Shown: positions 1-9,144, numbered from the stretch's first letter. The stretch is DNA of 64,000 nucleotides from Hymenobacter yonginensis (GCF_027625995.1 NZ_CP115396.1:4340501-4404500), one strand, 5' to 3'. Translations and numbers: made by a program. Notes: generated from the sequence alone by a model not told the origin.

Positions 1-227
1 TAGATGCGTGGCCTGTGCCCGCTCACCACGAACTGCACGTAAGCTTGGATGTGGCTGCCCACCCACAATCCATAAGGCTTATAGACTCTATGGGGCGTAT
101 AGTCTACAAACAGCCAGCACACCAAGCGCAGCTAACGCTTGATATTCGCCACTTGCCTGTTGGTATCTACTTGCTACGTGTCGACTATGCCGCTGGCCCC
201 GTGACGCGCCGCGTGGTGCTGGAGTAG
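1..227 (+). CDS. C-terminal end of a type IX secretion cargo protein (T9SS sorting domain), 5'-truncated
   Basis: The reading frame is open from the left window edge and ends at a TAG, so only about the last 75 residues are seen. They look like a T9SS type A C-terminal sorting domain: a PxP-x-HHELHVSL strand resembling the usual NPxxDxLxV motif, then a GRIVY strand, and a final VGIYLLRV...RRVVLE pair resembling GxYxxRV...xxKxxxx. In this family the domain directs a periplasmic protein through the outer membrane and is normally removed. What the cargo does cannot be told from this fragment. The GTG at base 15 is an internal Val, not a start. The gldKLMN genes needed for export lie at 52.8-57.3 kb. 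Confidence 0.75.
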   Translation, partial: DAWPVPAHHELHVSLDVAAHPQSIRLIDSMGRIVYKQPAHQAQLTLDIRHLPVGIYLLRVDYAAGPVTRRVVLE

Positions 228-247
228 CTTAAGAGGAAAGTAGGAGT

Positions 248-877
248 ATGAAATACTTATTCATTATGCTCGGCGTGACTGTGCCTTCCAACATTGCCCT
301 TGCCCAAGTCACTTCCCCGCACCCTAAAGAAGCAGAGCACGCCCGCCAAGTAGCGGCCTTTCAGCAGGAGCTCAACACGGAGTTCCGCGACTCAACCCGC
401 ACGCCGCTGCCCCGCCCGGCCCGCGCCACGTTTGCTGGGCTGCCGTTTTACCCGGTCCGCTACGCCGCCTGCGTGGTAGCTCGTTTCGTAGCTGATTCGC
501 TCTCGGCCCCGTTCCCGATGCAAACCAGCACCCTGCGGCGGCCACTCTACCGCAAGTACGGCGTGCTGGAGTTCGTCCTCGACGGCCAGCCCCAGCGGCT
601 CACCGTGTACCAGAGCCTGGACCTGCTGAAAACCGCCGAGTACCGCGACTACCTGTTCGTGCCTTTCACCGACCGCACCAATGGCCACGGCAGCTACGGC
701 GGCGGCCGTTATATCGACCTGCGCCGGGGCCAGATCCGCGGCGGCCAGGTGCTGCTTGACTTCAACCGGGCCTACAACCCGTACTGCGCGTATCAGACCG
801 GCTACTCCTGCCCCGTGCCCCCGCCCGAGAACCGCCTAGCTGTGGAGGTGCAGGCCGGGGTGATGAGCGCGCACTGA
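248..877 (+). CDS. DUF1684 family exported protein
   Basis: A 209-residue protein with a short N-terminal signal peptide ending near ALAQ. The C-terminal half carries the hallmark of DUF1684 proteins: a GGRYIDL segment, then LLDFNRAYNPYCAY and a Cys-Pro-rich CPVPPPENRLAVEV end. The biochemical function of DUF1684 is not established. A purine-rich stretch (GAGGAAAGTAGGAG) lies directly before the ATG and supports this start. The gene begins 20 bases after the T9SS cargo gene on the same strand, so the two may be co-transcribed. It ends before a strong hairpin shared with the convergent block that follows. Confidence 0.8.
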   Translation: MKYLFIMLGVTVPSNIALAQVTSPHPKEAEHARQVAAFQQELNTEFRDSTRTPLPRPARATFAGLPFYPVRYAACVVARFVADSLSAPFPMQTSTLRRPLYRKYGVLEFVLDGQPQRLTVYQSLDLLKTAEYRDYLFVPFTDRTNGHGSYGGGRYIDLRRGQIRGGQVLLDFNRAYNPYCAYQTGYSCPVPPPENRLAVEVQAGVMSAH

Positions 878-910
878 GCCGCCTGAACATCGGTCTGAAC
901 TCATAATACC

Positions 911-943
911 AACGCCCGGTATCTGCGTCAGATACCGGGCGTT
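911..943. terminator. bidirectional hairpin terminator
   Basis: A perfect 15-base stem (AACGCCCGGTATCTG and its complement) with a 3-base loop lies between two convergent stop codons. The T-tract is weak on both sides, so termination may be partly structural. Confidence 0.7.
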
Positions 944-969
944 TACCTTGTAAAAGGCCAGGAAGTGCT

Positions 970-3381
970 TTACAGCGCGCCCTTCACTTCCAGTACGAAG
1001 CTGGTGCTGCCCGCCTGCCCGGTGGAGGCCAAGCCCTGCACGACCACCAGGTAGCGGCCTGGCTGGTCGCCGGTGAAGAAATCCACAGTGCTGGCGGTGG
1101 GCCCGGTGGTGGTGATGGCTGGGTTCCAGTACAGCAGGTTGCGCAGGTCGGGTAGGCGGCTTTGCCAGGCTTCGGCGGTTTCGTAGCGGGGGGCGTAGAA
1201 CTCGCGCTGTGCCTGCAGGCCCTCGTACTGCTGCACCAGCACCCGCGGGTCGAGCTTGAATCCTTCCAGATCACCCTTGTAAGTGGAGAAGCTCACTACC
1301 CCGTCGTAAATGGCGGAACCGTGGAAGTAGCGCGCATCAATGACATCCAGCTTGCGAATGCTGAGCGGGTTCATCGCCATGATTTTGTTGATGTTGAACA
1401 CGGGTACACCGTCCAGCAGCACCATCGGGTTTTCATCCAATACGGTCTGGTTTACCTTGTCTATGACCAGGAAATGAAAGCCGTCTTTCCGGATCCTGAC
1501 GATGACGCCCGGTACGTACTCCCGCATCACCTCTTCCATCACCTTGAAGCGCGTGTACTTGTCCAGCAGGTAGGTCTCGTCGGGCGAGCCGTAGAAGGCG
1601 GCGCTGTCGGGCCGAAGTGGGGTATACCGGTTGCGGTATTTCCCGAAATACTGGGTTTGCAGCTGCGCCTGCAGGTGGCGCGCGGCATAGCTGGGCTGCA
1701 GCCGGAGGGCGGGTGCGGCTGCCATGGGGAAGGCGGGGGTGTACTGGCTGGCAAAAGCCGGCAGAATTTCCAGGCGGCAGGTGCTGTCCTGGGCCGGGTT
1801 GGTTTGCATGATCAAGTCACGCGGCCCGTATAGGTCGTTCATCTCAAACCGTACCCGGCCCTTGGCGTCGCTGACGGCATTGTTGAGCCGTACGATGAGG
1901 CTCGGCGACGACAGATACGTGGTGATGCCTGCCACGGGCTGGCCGCTGACCGGGTGCAGCACCCGGCCCTCCACAACCGGGCCGTGCAGCTCCGGCAGGT
2001 ACGTGAAAACCGGTGGGATAGCGGCCAGCGCCTGCTCCCATTTGAAGCGGCTCCAGCCCTGCGTCAGCATCAGGTTGTCGGTAGCTTCCGGCAGGTCCGG
2101 GGCCGTGGACTGCAGGTAGTACTCCGGGTGTTCCACCCTGCCTCGCAGGTCGGCGGTGAGCTGCAGGTAGCTGTGGATGTCCGGCCCCGTTTTGGCGCTC
2201 AGAGAATCCAGCCGATACACCGCCATCGATAGGTTGGCCCGGGAATCTGTGGCGCCGGGGGTGGCTACGGCAATGCGCACGTTGCCGCGGGTAGGGTAGG
2301 CCTGCTGATCAGCAACCGCCGTAATGGCCAGGGGCGGCGGCGGTGGTTGGAAGAACAGCCGTTCGCACAGCGGCTGCTGGTTAGCCCCAAACACAGTAAA
2401 GTGCGACACGCCGGGGAGCAGCTGTTGTGCATCGACGGTGAAAGTAGCCTGCCCATTGATAAGCTGGCTCTGCGCCGCCACTACCACCTGCTGGCGTGCG
2501 TGCGCCAGCAGAAACACGGCTTCCGGTTGCTTCTGCGTCGATTGCACGGCAATGGTGAGCTGCCGCGAGGCAGTGCGCTCCAGGCGCATCACCACGCCCT
2601 GCGGAAAGGCCCGCGGTAAGTCCCGGCTGATGGTTGGCCCGTTGCGCACCGTCACGATGGCCTTGTAGGTGGCGCCTGCTTCGGGCGTTAACATAAAGCT
2701 GCCCATGCCGTGGCGCAGCGTCCGGAAGGTAGCCACGGGCTTGTTCTGCTGGTTGAGCACGCGGCCCTCAACTACCACGCCCTGGCCCGCGGCATTCACG
2801 GCCTTAAAAGCCACCTTGCTGCTGAGGCCCGCTACCAGGTTGCCGCCCTCCGGATAAAACTGCACGTCGTAGGCTACGGAATCCTTGGCCGCTTGGGCGC
2901 CTGCCGTCGTGAACGTATTGACTACCGTCACGGCCTGTTGATAGAAGGACTCCGCCCCAAAATTCTTCATCCAGCTGGTGTAGGCCCGCACTTGGTAGGT
3001 GCCCGACGGCATACTGGCGGGTAGCAGGAACGAGCCGTACCCGGTCGCCTGGGCCAGCGCAATCTTGGTTTGCAGCACGGGCGTATTGCGGGCGTCCAAC
3101 ACTTCCACGTAGGCCACGCTGCTCATGGCCAGCGGGCGGTTGTGGGTGCCATCCACGGTATAGGCCTTAAACCACATGGTTTCGCCGCTCAGGTATAGCG
3201 GCCGGTCGAGGTGCAGAAACAGCTTTTCCGGTACGGCCTTCTGCTGATAGCTGGAAAACTGGCGGGCAAGTGAGCTGAAGTCAGTTGTCTGACCGTAGGC
3301 GCTGGCCCCTGCAAACAACCCCACGAGTAGCAGGAACAGCAGCCGACAACTGCGGCGCAATCGAGAAAAAGGAATAGCCAT
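970..3381 (-). CDS. MG2 (alpha-2-macroglobulin-like) exported protein with a C-terminal TonB-plug-like module
   Basis: About 803 residues. The open frame runs to 3462 but overlaps the upstream gene, so I place the start at the Met preceding the signal peptide (MAIPFSRL...GASAYGQ); a Met two codons earlier is possible. After the signal, EKLFLHLDRPLYLSGETMWF is a clear MG2 motif (HLDRPxYxxGE, as in A2M-like proteins). Several beta-sandwich repeats follow. Near residues 650-740 the text resembles a TonB receptor plug (PMVLLDGVPVFNINKIMA, then IRKLDVIDARYFHG), yet no barrel follows. It is the third gene after a TonB receptor and a DUF4249 lipoprotein, a frequent Bacteroidota arrangement. The likely site is the periplasm or outer membrane; the substrate is unknown. 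Confidence 0.75.
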   Translation of the reverse strand: MAIPFSRLRRSCRLLFLLLVGLFAGASAYGQTTDFSSLARQFSSYQQKAVPEKLFLHLDRPLYLSGETMWFKAYTVDGTHNRPLAMSSVAYVEVLDARNTPVLQTKIALAQATGYGSFLLPASMPSGTYQVRAYTSWMKNFGAESFYQQAVTVVNTFTTAGAQAAKDSVAYDVQFYPEGGNLVAGLSSKVAFKAVNAAGQGVVVEGRVLNQQNKPVATFRTLRHGMGSFMLTPEAGATYKAIVTVRNGPTISRDLPRAFPQGVVMRLERTASRQLTIAVQSTQKQPEAVFLLAHARQQVVVAAQSQLINGQATFTVDAQQLLPGVSHFTVFGANQQPLCERLFFQPPPPPLAITAVADQQAYPTRGNVRIAVATPGATDSRANLSMAVYRLDSLSAKTGPDIHSYLQLTADLRGRVEHPEYYLQSTAPDLPEATDNLMLTQGWSRFKWEQALAAIPPVFTYLPELHGPVVEGRVLHPVSGQPVAGITTYLSSPSLIVRLNNAVSDAKGRVRFEMNDLYGPRDLIMQTNPAQDSTCRLEILPAFASQYTPAFPMAAAPALRLQPSYAARHLQAQLQTQYFGKYRNRYTPLRPDSAAFYGSPDETYLLDKYTRFKVMEEVMREYVPGVIVRIRKDGFHFLVIDKVNQTVLDENPMVLLDGVPVFNINKIMAMNPLSIRKLDVIDARYFHGSAIYDGVVSFSTYKGDLEGFKLDPRVLVQQYEGLQAQREFYAPRYETAEAWQSRLPDLRNLLYWNPAITTTGPTASTVDFFTGDQPGRYLVVVQGLASTGQAGSTSFVLEVKGAL

Positions 3382-3409
3382 TAGCATAAGGACATAATAA
3401 CAGCACTGC

Positions 3410-4558
3410 TTATTGCCAGAAGCTGGGCCGGACGGAAGTTCCCCGCAGCCGGCAGTCCACACAGTCTTTGGTGGCGGAAGTGTAGCCCCGCAATGCGCCG
3501 CCTGTCGTATACACAGCCCGCACGGGTACCACCTTGTTGCCCCCGAAGACGTTGTGGATAGCAGGCAGCTCCACGGTATCAGGCGGAATGCAGTCCTCGT
3601 AGCCGGTCAGGGGGCGCCAGGCCCGCGGCAGCTGGTCGCGGTCGATGAAGAGTCTTTGCTCACTGATGCCGTGCGCGCCTACGTATCCCAGGGCCAGTTC
3701 CTGGCCGTCGTTGAGGCACTTCACGTTGCCGGTAAGCTGCGACGGCAACGGGTCGAACAAGGTTCCGATGTTCTCGGTGTTCTTCTGGAGCTGCTCCCAG
3801 TACTGGTACTCCTGCGGCGTCTGGGCGTACTGCTTCACCAGAATGCTGTATTTGCGCAGCAGGCGCTGACTGGTAGTACTGATGGAAATAAGCGGATAAT
3901 CGGCCACCACATCCTGGGTGAGGGCCGTGGTTTTGCTGAGCCGGATAGGCGTCGACAGCTGGCTGGCCCAGCAAAGCTCCGGGTAAGGCGTTACTATCGG
4001 GCGCATCGAGCGGTTGATGTAGGCCACGGTGGGCACTAGCAGCGGCTTGATTTCCCAGGTCTCCTGGAACTCCCAGCGGTAGTACTGCGTGGCTCGGGTG
4101 TCGTCGTGGGCATTCACGTACACGGTCAGGCCGTCTGCGCTGGGGCGCCACGTCACGCTGTCGATGGGCGGGGTGGCTTTGGCCTGCACAAATTCTGAAG
4201 CGTACATGAGCCCGGCCGCGGTAGTGATATGCAGCCGGTACAGGTTGCCCGCTACCAGCGGCAGCGGTGCGGCCGTATACACGCCGTCCGCCCCTTCAGC
4301 CAAAGGATAGCGCTGGCCGTTTTCGGCTTCGATATACAGGGCGGCCCGCAGCTCGGCGGGCGGCTGGCCCCCGGCTTTCACGTCGTAGGTGCGCGACAGG
4401 CGGATGGTGGTTGGGCCGCTGAGGTTGATGAAGCCATCGACCACCAGAAAGCTGCGGGTCGAGCCGATATCTTCCGGTAGGTAGGGCTCGATGCAACTGC
4501 CGAGCAGCAGGCTCCACAACAACGATAAACGAGCAAGCAGGGGTAGGATAGCGCGCAT
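3410..4558 (-). CDS. DUF4249 lipoprotein
   Basis: A 382-residue protein with a lipoprotein signal (LLLGSC, Cys near residue 22) followed by IEPY, typical of DUF4249. The N-terminal beta domain contains SFLVVDGFINLSGPTTIRLSRT, matching the family. DUF4249 proteins are encoded next to TonB-dependent receptors in Bacteroidota and are thought to be surface or outer-membrane partners, by analogy with SusD. Its ATG directly abuts the stop codon of the receptor upstream (no intergenic base), which argues for translational coupling and a fixed stoichiometry. Confidence 0.85.
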   Translation of the reverse strand: MRAILPLLARLSLLWSLLLGSCIEPYLPEDIGSTRSFLVVDGFINLSGPTTIRLSRTYDVKAGGQPPAELRAALYIEAENGQRYPLAEGADGVYTAAPLPLVAGNLYRLHITTAAGLMYASEFVQAKATPPIDSVTWRPSADGLTVYVNAHDDTRATQYYRWEFQETWEIKPLLVPTVAYINRSMRPIVTPYPELCWASQLSTPIRLSKTTALTQDVVADYPLISISTTSQRLLRKYSILVKQYAQTPQEYQYWEQLQKNTENIGTLFDPLPSQLTGNVKCLNDGQELALGYVGAHGISEQRLFIDRDQLPRAWRPLTGYEDCIPPDTVELPAIHNVFGGNKVVPVRAVYTTGGALRGYTSATKDCVDCRLRGTSVRPSFWQ

Positions 4559-7342
4559 CTAGAATCGGAAGTTATAGGTGACAGTCGGAATCGGGCGGCC
4601 GAAAATCGACAGCTTGTAGCCATTGATTTTGCCTTCCTCGGCCTTGAAGTAGATGGAATACGGATTCTGGCGGCCGGTCAGGTTATACACCCCAACCGTC
4701 CAGGAGCTGTGGGCCAGCTTTTTCACCTTGTGGTTGCCCTCAATGTTCAGGGCCAGGTCGGCCCGGTAGTAGTCGGGCACGCGGTAGGCGTTGCGGTCAG
4801 AGTAGTACACGCGCAGGGAGTTGGCAACGTAGTACTTGGCCAGTGGCAGTGTAATGGGCCGGCCGGTACTGTAAGTGAAATTGAGCGAGGTGCTAAAGCG
4901 GCGGCTGAACCGGTAGTTGCCGATCATCGTCACGTCGTGCGGCTTGTCGAAGTTGCTGGGGTAGTAGCGGCCGCCGTTGATCATCTCGGCCGTGGTGCCC
5001 GCATTCACCTGCACCAGCGAGCGGGAGTACGTGTAGCTCACCCAACCATTGAGCTTGCCGGTGAGCTTCTTCACCATCAGCTCCACCCCATAGGCCTTGC
5101 CCAGTGCATTCACAATGTCGGTTTCAATGTGGTCGTTGAGCAGCAGCGTGGCCCCGCTTTTATAATCCACGAAGTCGCGCAACGACTTGTAGTAGGTTTC
5201 CACCGACGTCTCGATGGTGTTGGCTTTGAAGTTGCGGTAGTAGCCCACCGACACCTGGTCGCCGACCTGGGGCCGCACGTGCGAATCGCTCAGCTTCCAG
5301 ATGTCAGCCGGCGACACCGAGGCTGTGTTCGACAGTTGATGGATGTACTGGCGCGTGCGGTTGAAGCTGGCTTTCACGGAAGAATTCTCGGAAAGCGAGT
5401 AGCGGGCCGATACCCGGTATTCGGGGCCGTGGTACGTGGCCAGCACCTTGCCGGAGCCGTAGCGGGTGGTGTCGGCAATGGTGCTGGTGGACTTCGGCAG
5501 GCCAGGGTCGTACCCGTACACGTCGCGCGGACCCAGCGCCTGGAAGAGCGAGTAGCGCAGCCCCAGCGAGAGCGACAGGCGTTGCGTCAGATCAATCCGG
5601 TCGGAAATGTACAGGGCGCTTTCGAGCGCCTTTTCCCTGGGCAGAACCTTTCGGGCAATTAGCGAGCTTTCGCCGCGCGGCAACAGGCTGCCGGGCGAAA
5701 TGGTGTAAAACAGCGAGCTGACCCCAAAATCGATGGTGTGCTTGGCATTGGGAAAGTAGCTGAAGTCGGCCTGCAGGCTGTTCTGGTTGATGTCGTACTG
5801 CAGCCGCGACGCATTGACCGGGTTTTTCTCGCTGCTGATATCGTAGGCGTAGCCGCTGTAAGCGCCCGTAAGCACGCCGTACAGCTGGTTGCTGAAGTTG
5901 TGCTGCCATTTCAGGCTGGCCGTGCGGTTCTGGTACTGATAGGTGGTGTCGCTGGCCAGCCGGAACCGGTCGGAGCTCAGATACCCGGTGGCGTAGAGCG
6001 TGTTTTTCTCGTTGATCTGGTGGTTGACGTGCGCCGAAACATCCGAGAAGGCGGCGGCACTCTGCCGGAAGCTGCTGTTATCAAGCCGGCGCAGCAGCCA
6101 GTCGGAGTAGCTGGCCCGGCCACTGACGATAAAGGCGCTCTTGTCCTTCACAATGGGGCCTTCCAGCGTCAGGCGGCTGGTGAGCGGCCCAATGCCGCCG
6201 GAGCCTGCCAGCTTCTTTTTGTTGCCCTCACGCGTCTTAATTTCCAGCACCGACGACAACCGGCCGCCGTACTTGGCCGGAATACCGCTCTTGTACAGCT
6301 CCACTGTCTGCAGAATATCGGGGTTGAAGGCCGAGAAGAAGCCGAACAGGTGCGACGGATTGTAGATGGTCGTGCCGTTGAACAGAATCAGGTTCTGGTC
6401 GGTGCCGCCGCCGCGCACGTTGAGGCCGGTGCTGCCTTCCCCCACCGACTTCACGCCGGGCAGCGTAAGCACCACCCGCAGAATATCGGTTTCGCCGAAC
6501 GCCGTGGGCACCTGCCGCATCGTCTTGATGTCGAGCTTTTCCAGGCCCATCTGCATCCCCGACACGTTTTTGTCTTTCTCGGCCTCAATCACCACCTCTT
6601 TCAGCGGGGTGATGTCCTCCTCTACCTCAATTTCCAGCTTGCCGCTGGAGCGCAGCATCACCTGCCGCCGGGTGTTTTTGATGCCAATGCCCCGGATATT
6701 GAGCTCGTGGCGGCCCGTGGGCAGCGTGAGCGAGTAGTAGCCGAACTGGTCGGTGCTGGTGCCCACGCCGGTTGCGCCAACGTAAATGGTCGCCCCAATA
6801 GTGGGCTCCCCCGATTTCAGGTCCCGGATGTGCCCCGCCAGCGTCGCCCGCCCGCTGCCGGAACCCCCGGCGCCAATTTCGTAGAGCCGTACTTCGGCCT
6901 CACGCACGTAGCGCGCCCGGCCTGCTACCGTGGTAGCCGGCGGCGGCTCGTCAGAAGCAAGGTCAGCGGGGGCGCCGCTGGTACCGGGGCGGAAAAAGTC
7001 GGCCGGCAGCTCTGTGCTGATGCGCGGGCCGGCGGTGATAAATATGCGGTGCTCCTCGTCGGCCACCCACGAAAAGGCCGTGCCCTGCAGGGCCCGCGTT
7101 ACCACGGCTTCCACGGGTTCGTCGCGGGCCTCCAGCGTCACAAAAACACTATCGACGGCGGCTTCTTCAAAGAAAAAACGCGTAGGCACCTGGGTTTCCA
7201 GCTGCCGCACAAAATCGATGAACAGCGTATGGTCGAAGCGGCCGCTCACCCGGTCCAGCGGCCTTTGCTGGGCACTCACTCCGCGCCCTGCTCCGGTTAG
7301 GCATAGCAGCAATAGCAGTAACCGTCGATAGAAATGCATCAT
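4559..7342 (-). CDS. TonB-dependent receptor with N-terminal STN domain
   Basis: A 927-residue outer-membrane receptor. In order: signal peptide (ending GVSAQQ), a secretin/TonB short N-terminal (STN) domain at about residues 35-105 (FDHTLFIDFVRQLE...FSWVADEEHRIFIT), a carboxypeptidase-regulatory-like domain (LAGHIRDLKSGEPTIGATIY...), a plug (GETDILRVVLTLPGVKSVGE, LNVRGGGTDQNLILFNGT), and a beta-barrel ending in Phe (VTYNFRF). STN domains usually signal to a FecR-type anti-sigma factor; none is encoded in this window. The nearby DUF4249 and MG2-like genes probably form its operon. Substrate unknown. Confidence 0.9.
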   Translation of the reverse strand: MMHFYRRLLLLLLCLTGAGRGVSAQQRPLDRVSGRFDHTLFIDFVRQLETQVPTRFFFEEAAVDSVFVTLEARDEPVEAVVTRALQGTAFSWVADEEHRIFITAGPRISTELPADFFRPGTSGAPADLASDEPPPATTVAGRARYVREAEVRLYEIGAGGSGSGRATLAGHIRDLKSGEPTIGATIYVGATGVGTSTDQFGYYSLTLPTGRHELNIRGIGIKNTRRQVMLRSSGKLEIEVEEDITPLKEVVIEAEKDKNVSGMQMGLEKLDIKTMRQVPTAFGETDILRVVLTLPGVKSVGEGSTGLNVRGGGTDQNLILFNGTTIYNPSHLFGFFSAFNPDILQTVELYKSGIPAKYGGRLSSVLEIKTREGNKKKLAGSGGIGPLTSRLTLEGPIVKDKSAFIVSGRASYSDWLLRRLDNSSFRQSAAAFSDVSAHVNHQINEKNTLYATGYLSSDRFRLASDTTYQYQNRTASLKWQHNFSNQLYGVLTGAYSGYAYDISSEKNPVNASRLQYDINQNSLQADFSYFPNAKHTIDFGVSSLFYTISPGSLLPRGESSLIARKVLPREKALESALYISDRIDLTQRLSLSLGLRYSLFQALGPRDVYGYDPGLPKSTSTIADTTRYGSGKVLATYHGPEYRVSARYSLSENSSVKASFNRTRQYIHQLSNTASVSPADIWKLSDSHVRPQVGDQVSVGYYRNFKANTIETSVETYYKSLRDFVDYKSGATLLLNDHIETDIVNALGKAYGVELMVKKLTGKLNGWVSYTYSRSLVQVNAGTTAEMINGGRYYPSNFDKPHDVTMIGNYRFSRRFSTSLNFTYSTGRPITLPLAKYYVANSLRVYYSDRNAYRVPDYYRADLALNIEGNHKVKKLAHSSWTVGVYNLTGRQNPYSIYFKAEEGKINGYKLSIFGRPIPTVTYNFRF

Positions 7343-7377
7343 AACGAAAAAATCAGGTAGATAAATGAAAGCGTCGC

Positions 7378-8118
7378 TTATTGAGACAACTGTTCAAAAT
7401 AATTTACAGTACTTATAACGCTGGATTCTCTTCGCTTTATATCAAATTTAAGCTTATTGCTCTTGACATATTTTTTCAAATTATCTTCTTTGCTTCCTAT
7501 CGCCAGGATAAGGTTTTTCTTGCTGTTAATATCATAGAAAACGCCAGATTTTTCCAAGTATAAGCGGGTTTCAGGCGTGAATTCCAAGGTGATTTTCTGT
7601 TGATCTATTCTTTCCAGAGTGCCCTTCTTCCGTTGGGCAAAAATTCTGAAGCTTTTGTCTGATAACAATTCATAAAACCCTGTTCTGACTACTGTCTGCT
7701 TGCTGCTATCAGCTACTATGCGTTGAAAATAATGACCGTCGATAGTGAAATTCTGTATATTCCTATTAATGAGTTTCAGCGTAAATGGATTATTAGCATG
7801 TTGTACAACTACCTGGTTGCGTGCTATGTCGTAAGCTATTTTTATGTTTTCGAATAAATGATTGTCGTACGTGACGCTGCCGTTTAGCTTCTGGTCTGAT
7901 AAGAAAAACTGGTGCCCTTTGATGGCAGCATAAAGCTTGGTGTAATCAATATATTCAGATCCGTTATATAATTTAGTTAGGCCTATTTCATCTTTATAAT
8001 AGTCTTGTTTGATAGAGGCTGCCGGACTATAAGTCAGGGCAGTACTATCAGGCCGCTGCTGACAGAAGGATGGGCAAGCAGCCGCAAGCAAAGCAATGAG
8101 TAGTATGGTTCGAAGCAT
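7378..8118 (-). CDS. AT-rich exported protein of unknown function
   Basis: A 246-residue protein with a signal peptide (MLRTILLIALLAAACPSFCQQ). The remainder is predicted to be beta-rich and polar, with no motif I recognise. Base composition is much more AT-rich than the genes on both sides, and codons such as AAA, ATA and TTA are common, which suggests recent acquisition or rapid evolution. It ends 35 bases before the STN receptor on the same strand, so it is probably the first gene of that operon. The predicted Cys in the signal (AAAC) could be read as a lipobox, but the downstream FCQQ fits signal peptidase I equally well. Confidence 0.65.
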   Translation of the reverse strand: MLRTILLIALLAAACPSFCQQRPDSTALTYSPAASIKQDYYKDEIGLTKLYNGSEYIDYTKLYAAIKGHQFFLSDQKLNGSVTYDNHLFENIKIAYDIARNQVVVQHANNPFTLKLINRNIQNFTIDGHYFQRIVADSSKQTVVRTGFYELLSDKSFRIFAQRKKGTLERIDQQKITLEFTPETRLYLEKSGVFYDINSKKNLILAIGSKEDNLKKYVKSNKLKFDIKRRESSVISTVNYFEQLSQ

Positions 8119-8282
8119 AAGAAACTACGGGAGAATAATTTGCGAGATAGTACCTGTGCCTTGCAGGAGTATAGTGAAGGCAATGGCATGTGGTGATTTG
8201 TAAATATAGGTAGTTGAGATTGACTGATGAGTATAAAAGAAAGAAAATGAGCAGGGCATAAGGTGTTGCTTTTTATTGTGTT

Positions 8283-8388
8283 AGCTATATATATAGCTTG
8301 CTTACAGCATTCTGATCAATGTCAGTGCAGATTTACGGAGGCAGGCGGTATGGCTCTAACCAGCCGTATAGTATGCCGTAAGCAAGCT
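8283..8388. promoter_or_regulatory. palindromes in the 5' region of the exonuclease gene
   Basis: The 273-base gap between the divergent genes is AT-rich and holds no convincing ORF. It contains a perfect 16-base palindrome (AGCTATATATATAGCT, 8283-8298). There is also a perfect 11-base inverted pair, AGCTTGCTTAC (8295-8305) and GTAAGCAAGCT (8378-8388), whose right arm ends 3 bases before the ATG. If transcribed, the long-range stem would place the start codon at its base. Role inferred only. Confidence 0.35.
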
Positions 8389-8391
8389 CCT

Positions 8392-8991
8392 ATGCGCTAC
8401 ATCTCCCTTGACCTTGAAACCACCGGCGGCAACTCTGAACGTCACCAGATTCTGGAGTTGGCCGCCGTGGTGGAAAACACCCGGCACCTGCTGCCGCTAA
8501 ACGAACTGCCAGCGTTTCGCCGGGTGGTGCGGCATCCGGAGCTAACCGGTACGGCCGGGGCGCTGGCCCTCAATGCCGGATTGCTGCAGGAACTGGCCCG
8601 CAAAGAGCCCAACCCCGAGCTGTGCATCCCCGATGAGCTGCTGCCCCAACTGCGGGAGTTTCTGCTGGATCAGGGCTTCAAAACCGATAAAAAAGACTGC
8701 GTAGCCGTGACGATGGCCGGCAAAAACATTGCCTCCTTCGACCTAGGCTTTCTGCGCCAGCTGCCCGGCTACGGCCGCCTGGTGCGGGCCGAACCAGCCA
8801 TGCTCGATCCGGCCGCCTTTTACCTCAACTGGCGCAAAGACACCCGCCTGCCCACCATGCAGATCTGCAAGGCCCGTGCCGGCTTCGAAGACGACACAGT
8901 AGCCCACCAGGCCCTGGCCGACGCCCTGGACGTAGTGCAGCTGCTGCGCCCGTTCTACGAGCTGCCGGTCTACAAGGGAGTGACTGAGTAG
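8392..8991 (+). CDS. DEDDh 3'-5' exonuclease (DnaQ/oligoribonuclease-like)
   Basis: About 199 residues. The frame extends upstream but the first exonuclease motif begins right after MRYIS, so the internal ATG is chosen. Motif ExoI is DLETTG at the N-terminus, ExoII is NIASFDLGFL in the middle, and ExoIII is HQALADALD near the C-terminus; the His five residues before the Asp assigns it to the DEDDh class. These proteins remove nucleotides from 3' ends of DNA or RNA. No polymerase or helicase domain is attached. It stands alone between an AT-rich regulatory region and an inverted repeat, so a specific repair or RNA-turnover role cannot be assigned. Confidence 0.8.
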   Translation: MRYISLDLETTGGNSERHQILELAAVVENTRHLLPLNELPAFRRVVRHPELTGTAGALALNAGLLQELARKEPNPELCIPDELLPQLREFLLDQGFKTDKKDCVAVTMAGKNIASFDLGFLRQLPGYGRLVRAEPAMLDPAAFYLNWRKDTRLPTMQICKARAGFEDDTVAHQALADALDVVQLLRPFYELPVYKGVTE

Positions 8992-9083
8992 CTGAGTTGC
9001 TGATTAAAAAGGATATAAAGGAGTGGCGAAGTAGCTGGACATTCAGTTCGTAGAGGTGTAGCTGAGCCATAGGGCCACAAAAA

Positions 9084-9144
9084 AGTAGCTGAGTGGTTGT
9101 TCTGGTGCCCGCATAGTGCGCACCAGAACAACCACTCAGCTACT
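9084..9144. repeat. long inverted repeat, AGTAGCTGAG family
   Basis: Perfect 25-base arms (9084-9108 and 9120-9144) with an 11-base loop, lying between convergent genes. Partial copies of the same core (GTAGCTGAG, CTCAGCTAC) flank it at about 8983-8999 and 9151-9159, and another pair occurs near 45259-45285. Probable bidirectional terminator built from a repeated element. Confidence 0.8.

Noticed and set aside
5738-7300. 520-codon antisense ORF opposite the STN receptor
   Set aside because: Composition is typical of a GC-driven shadow; the receptor on the other strand is complete.
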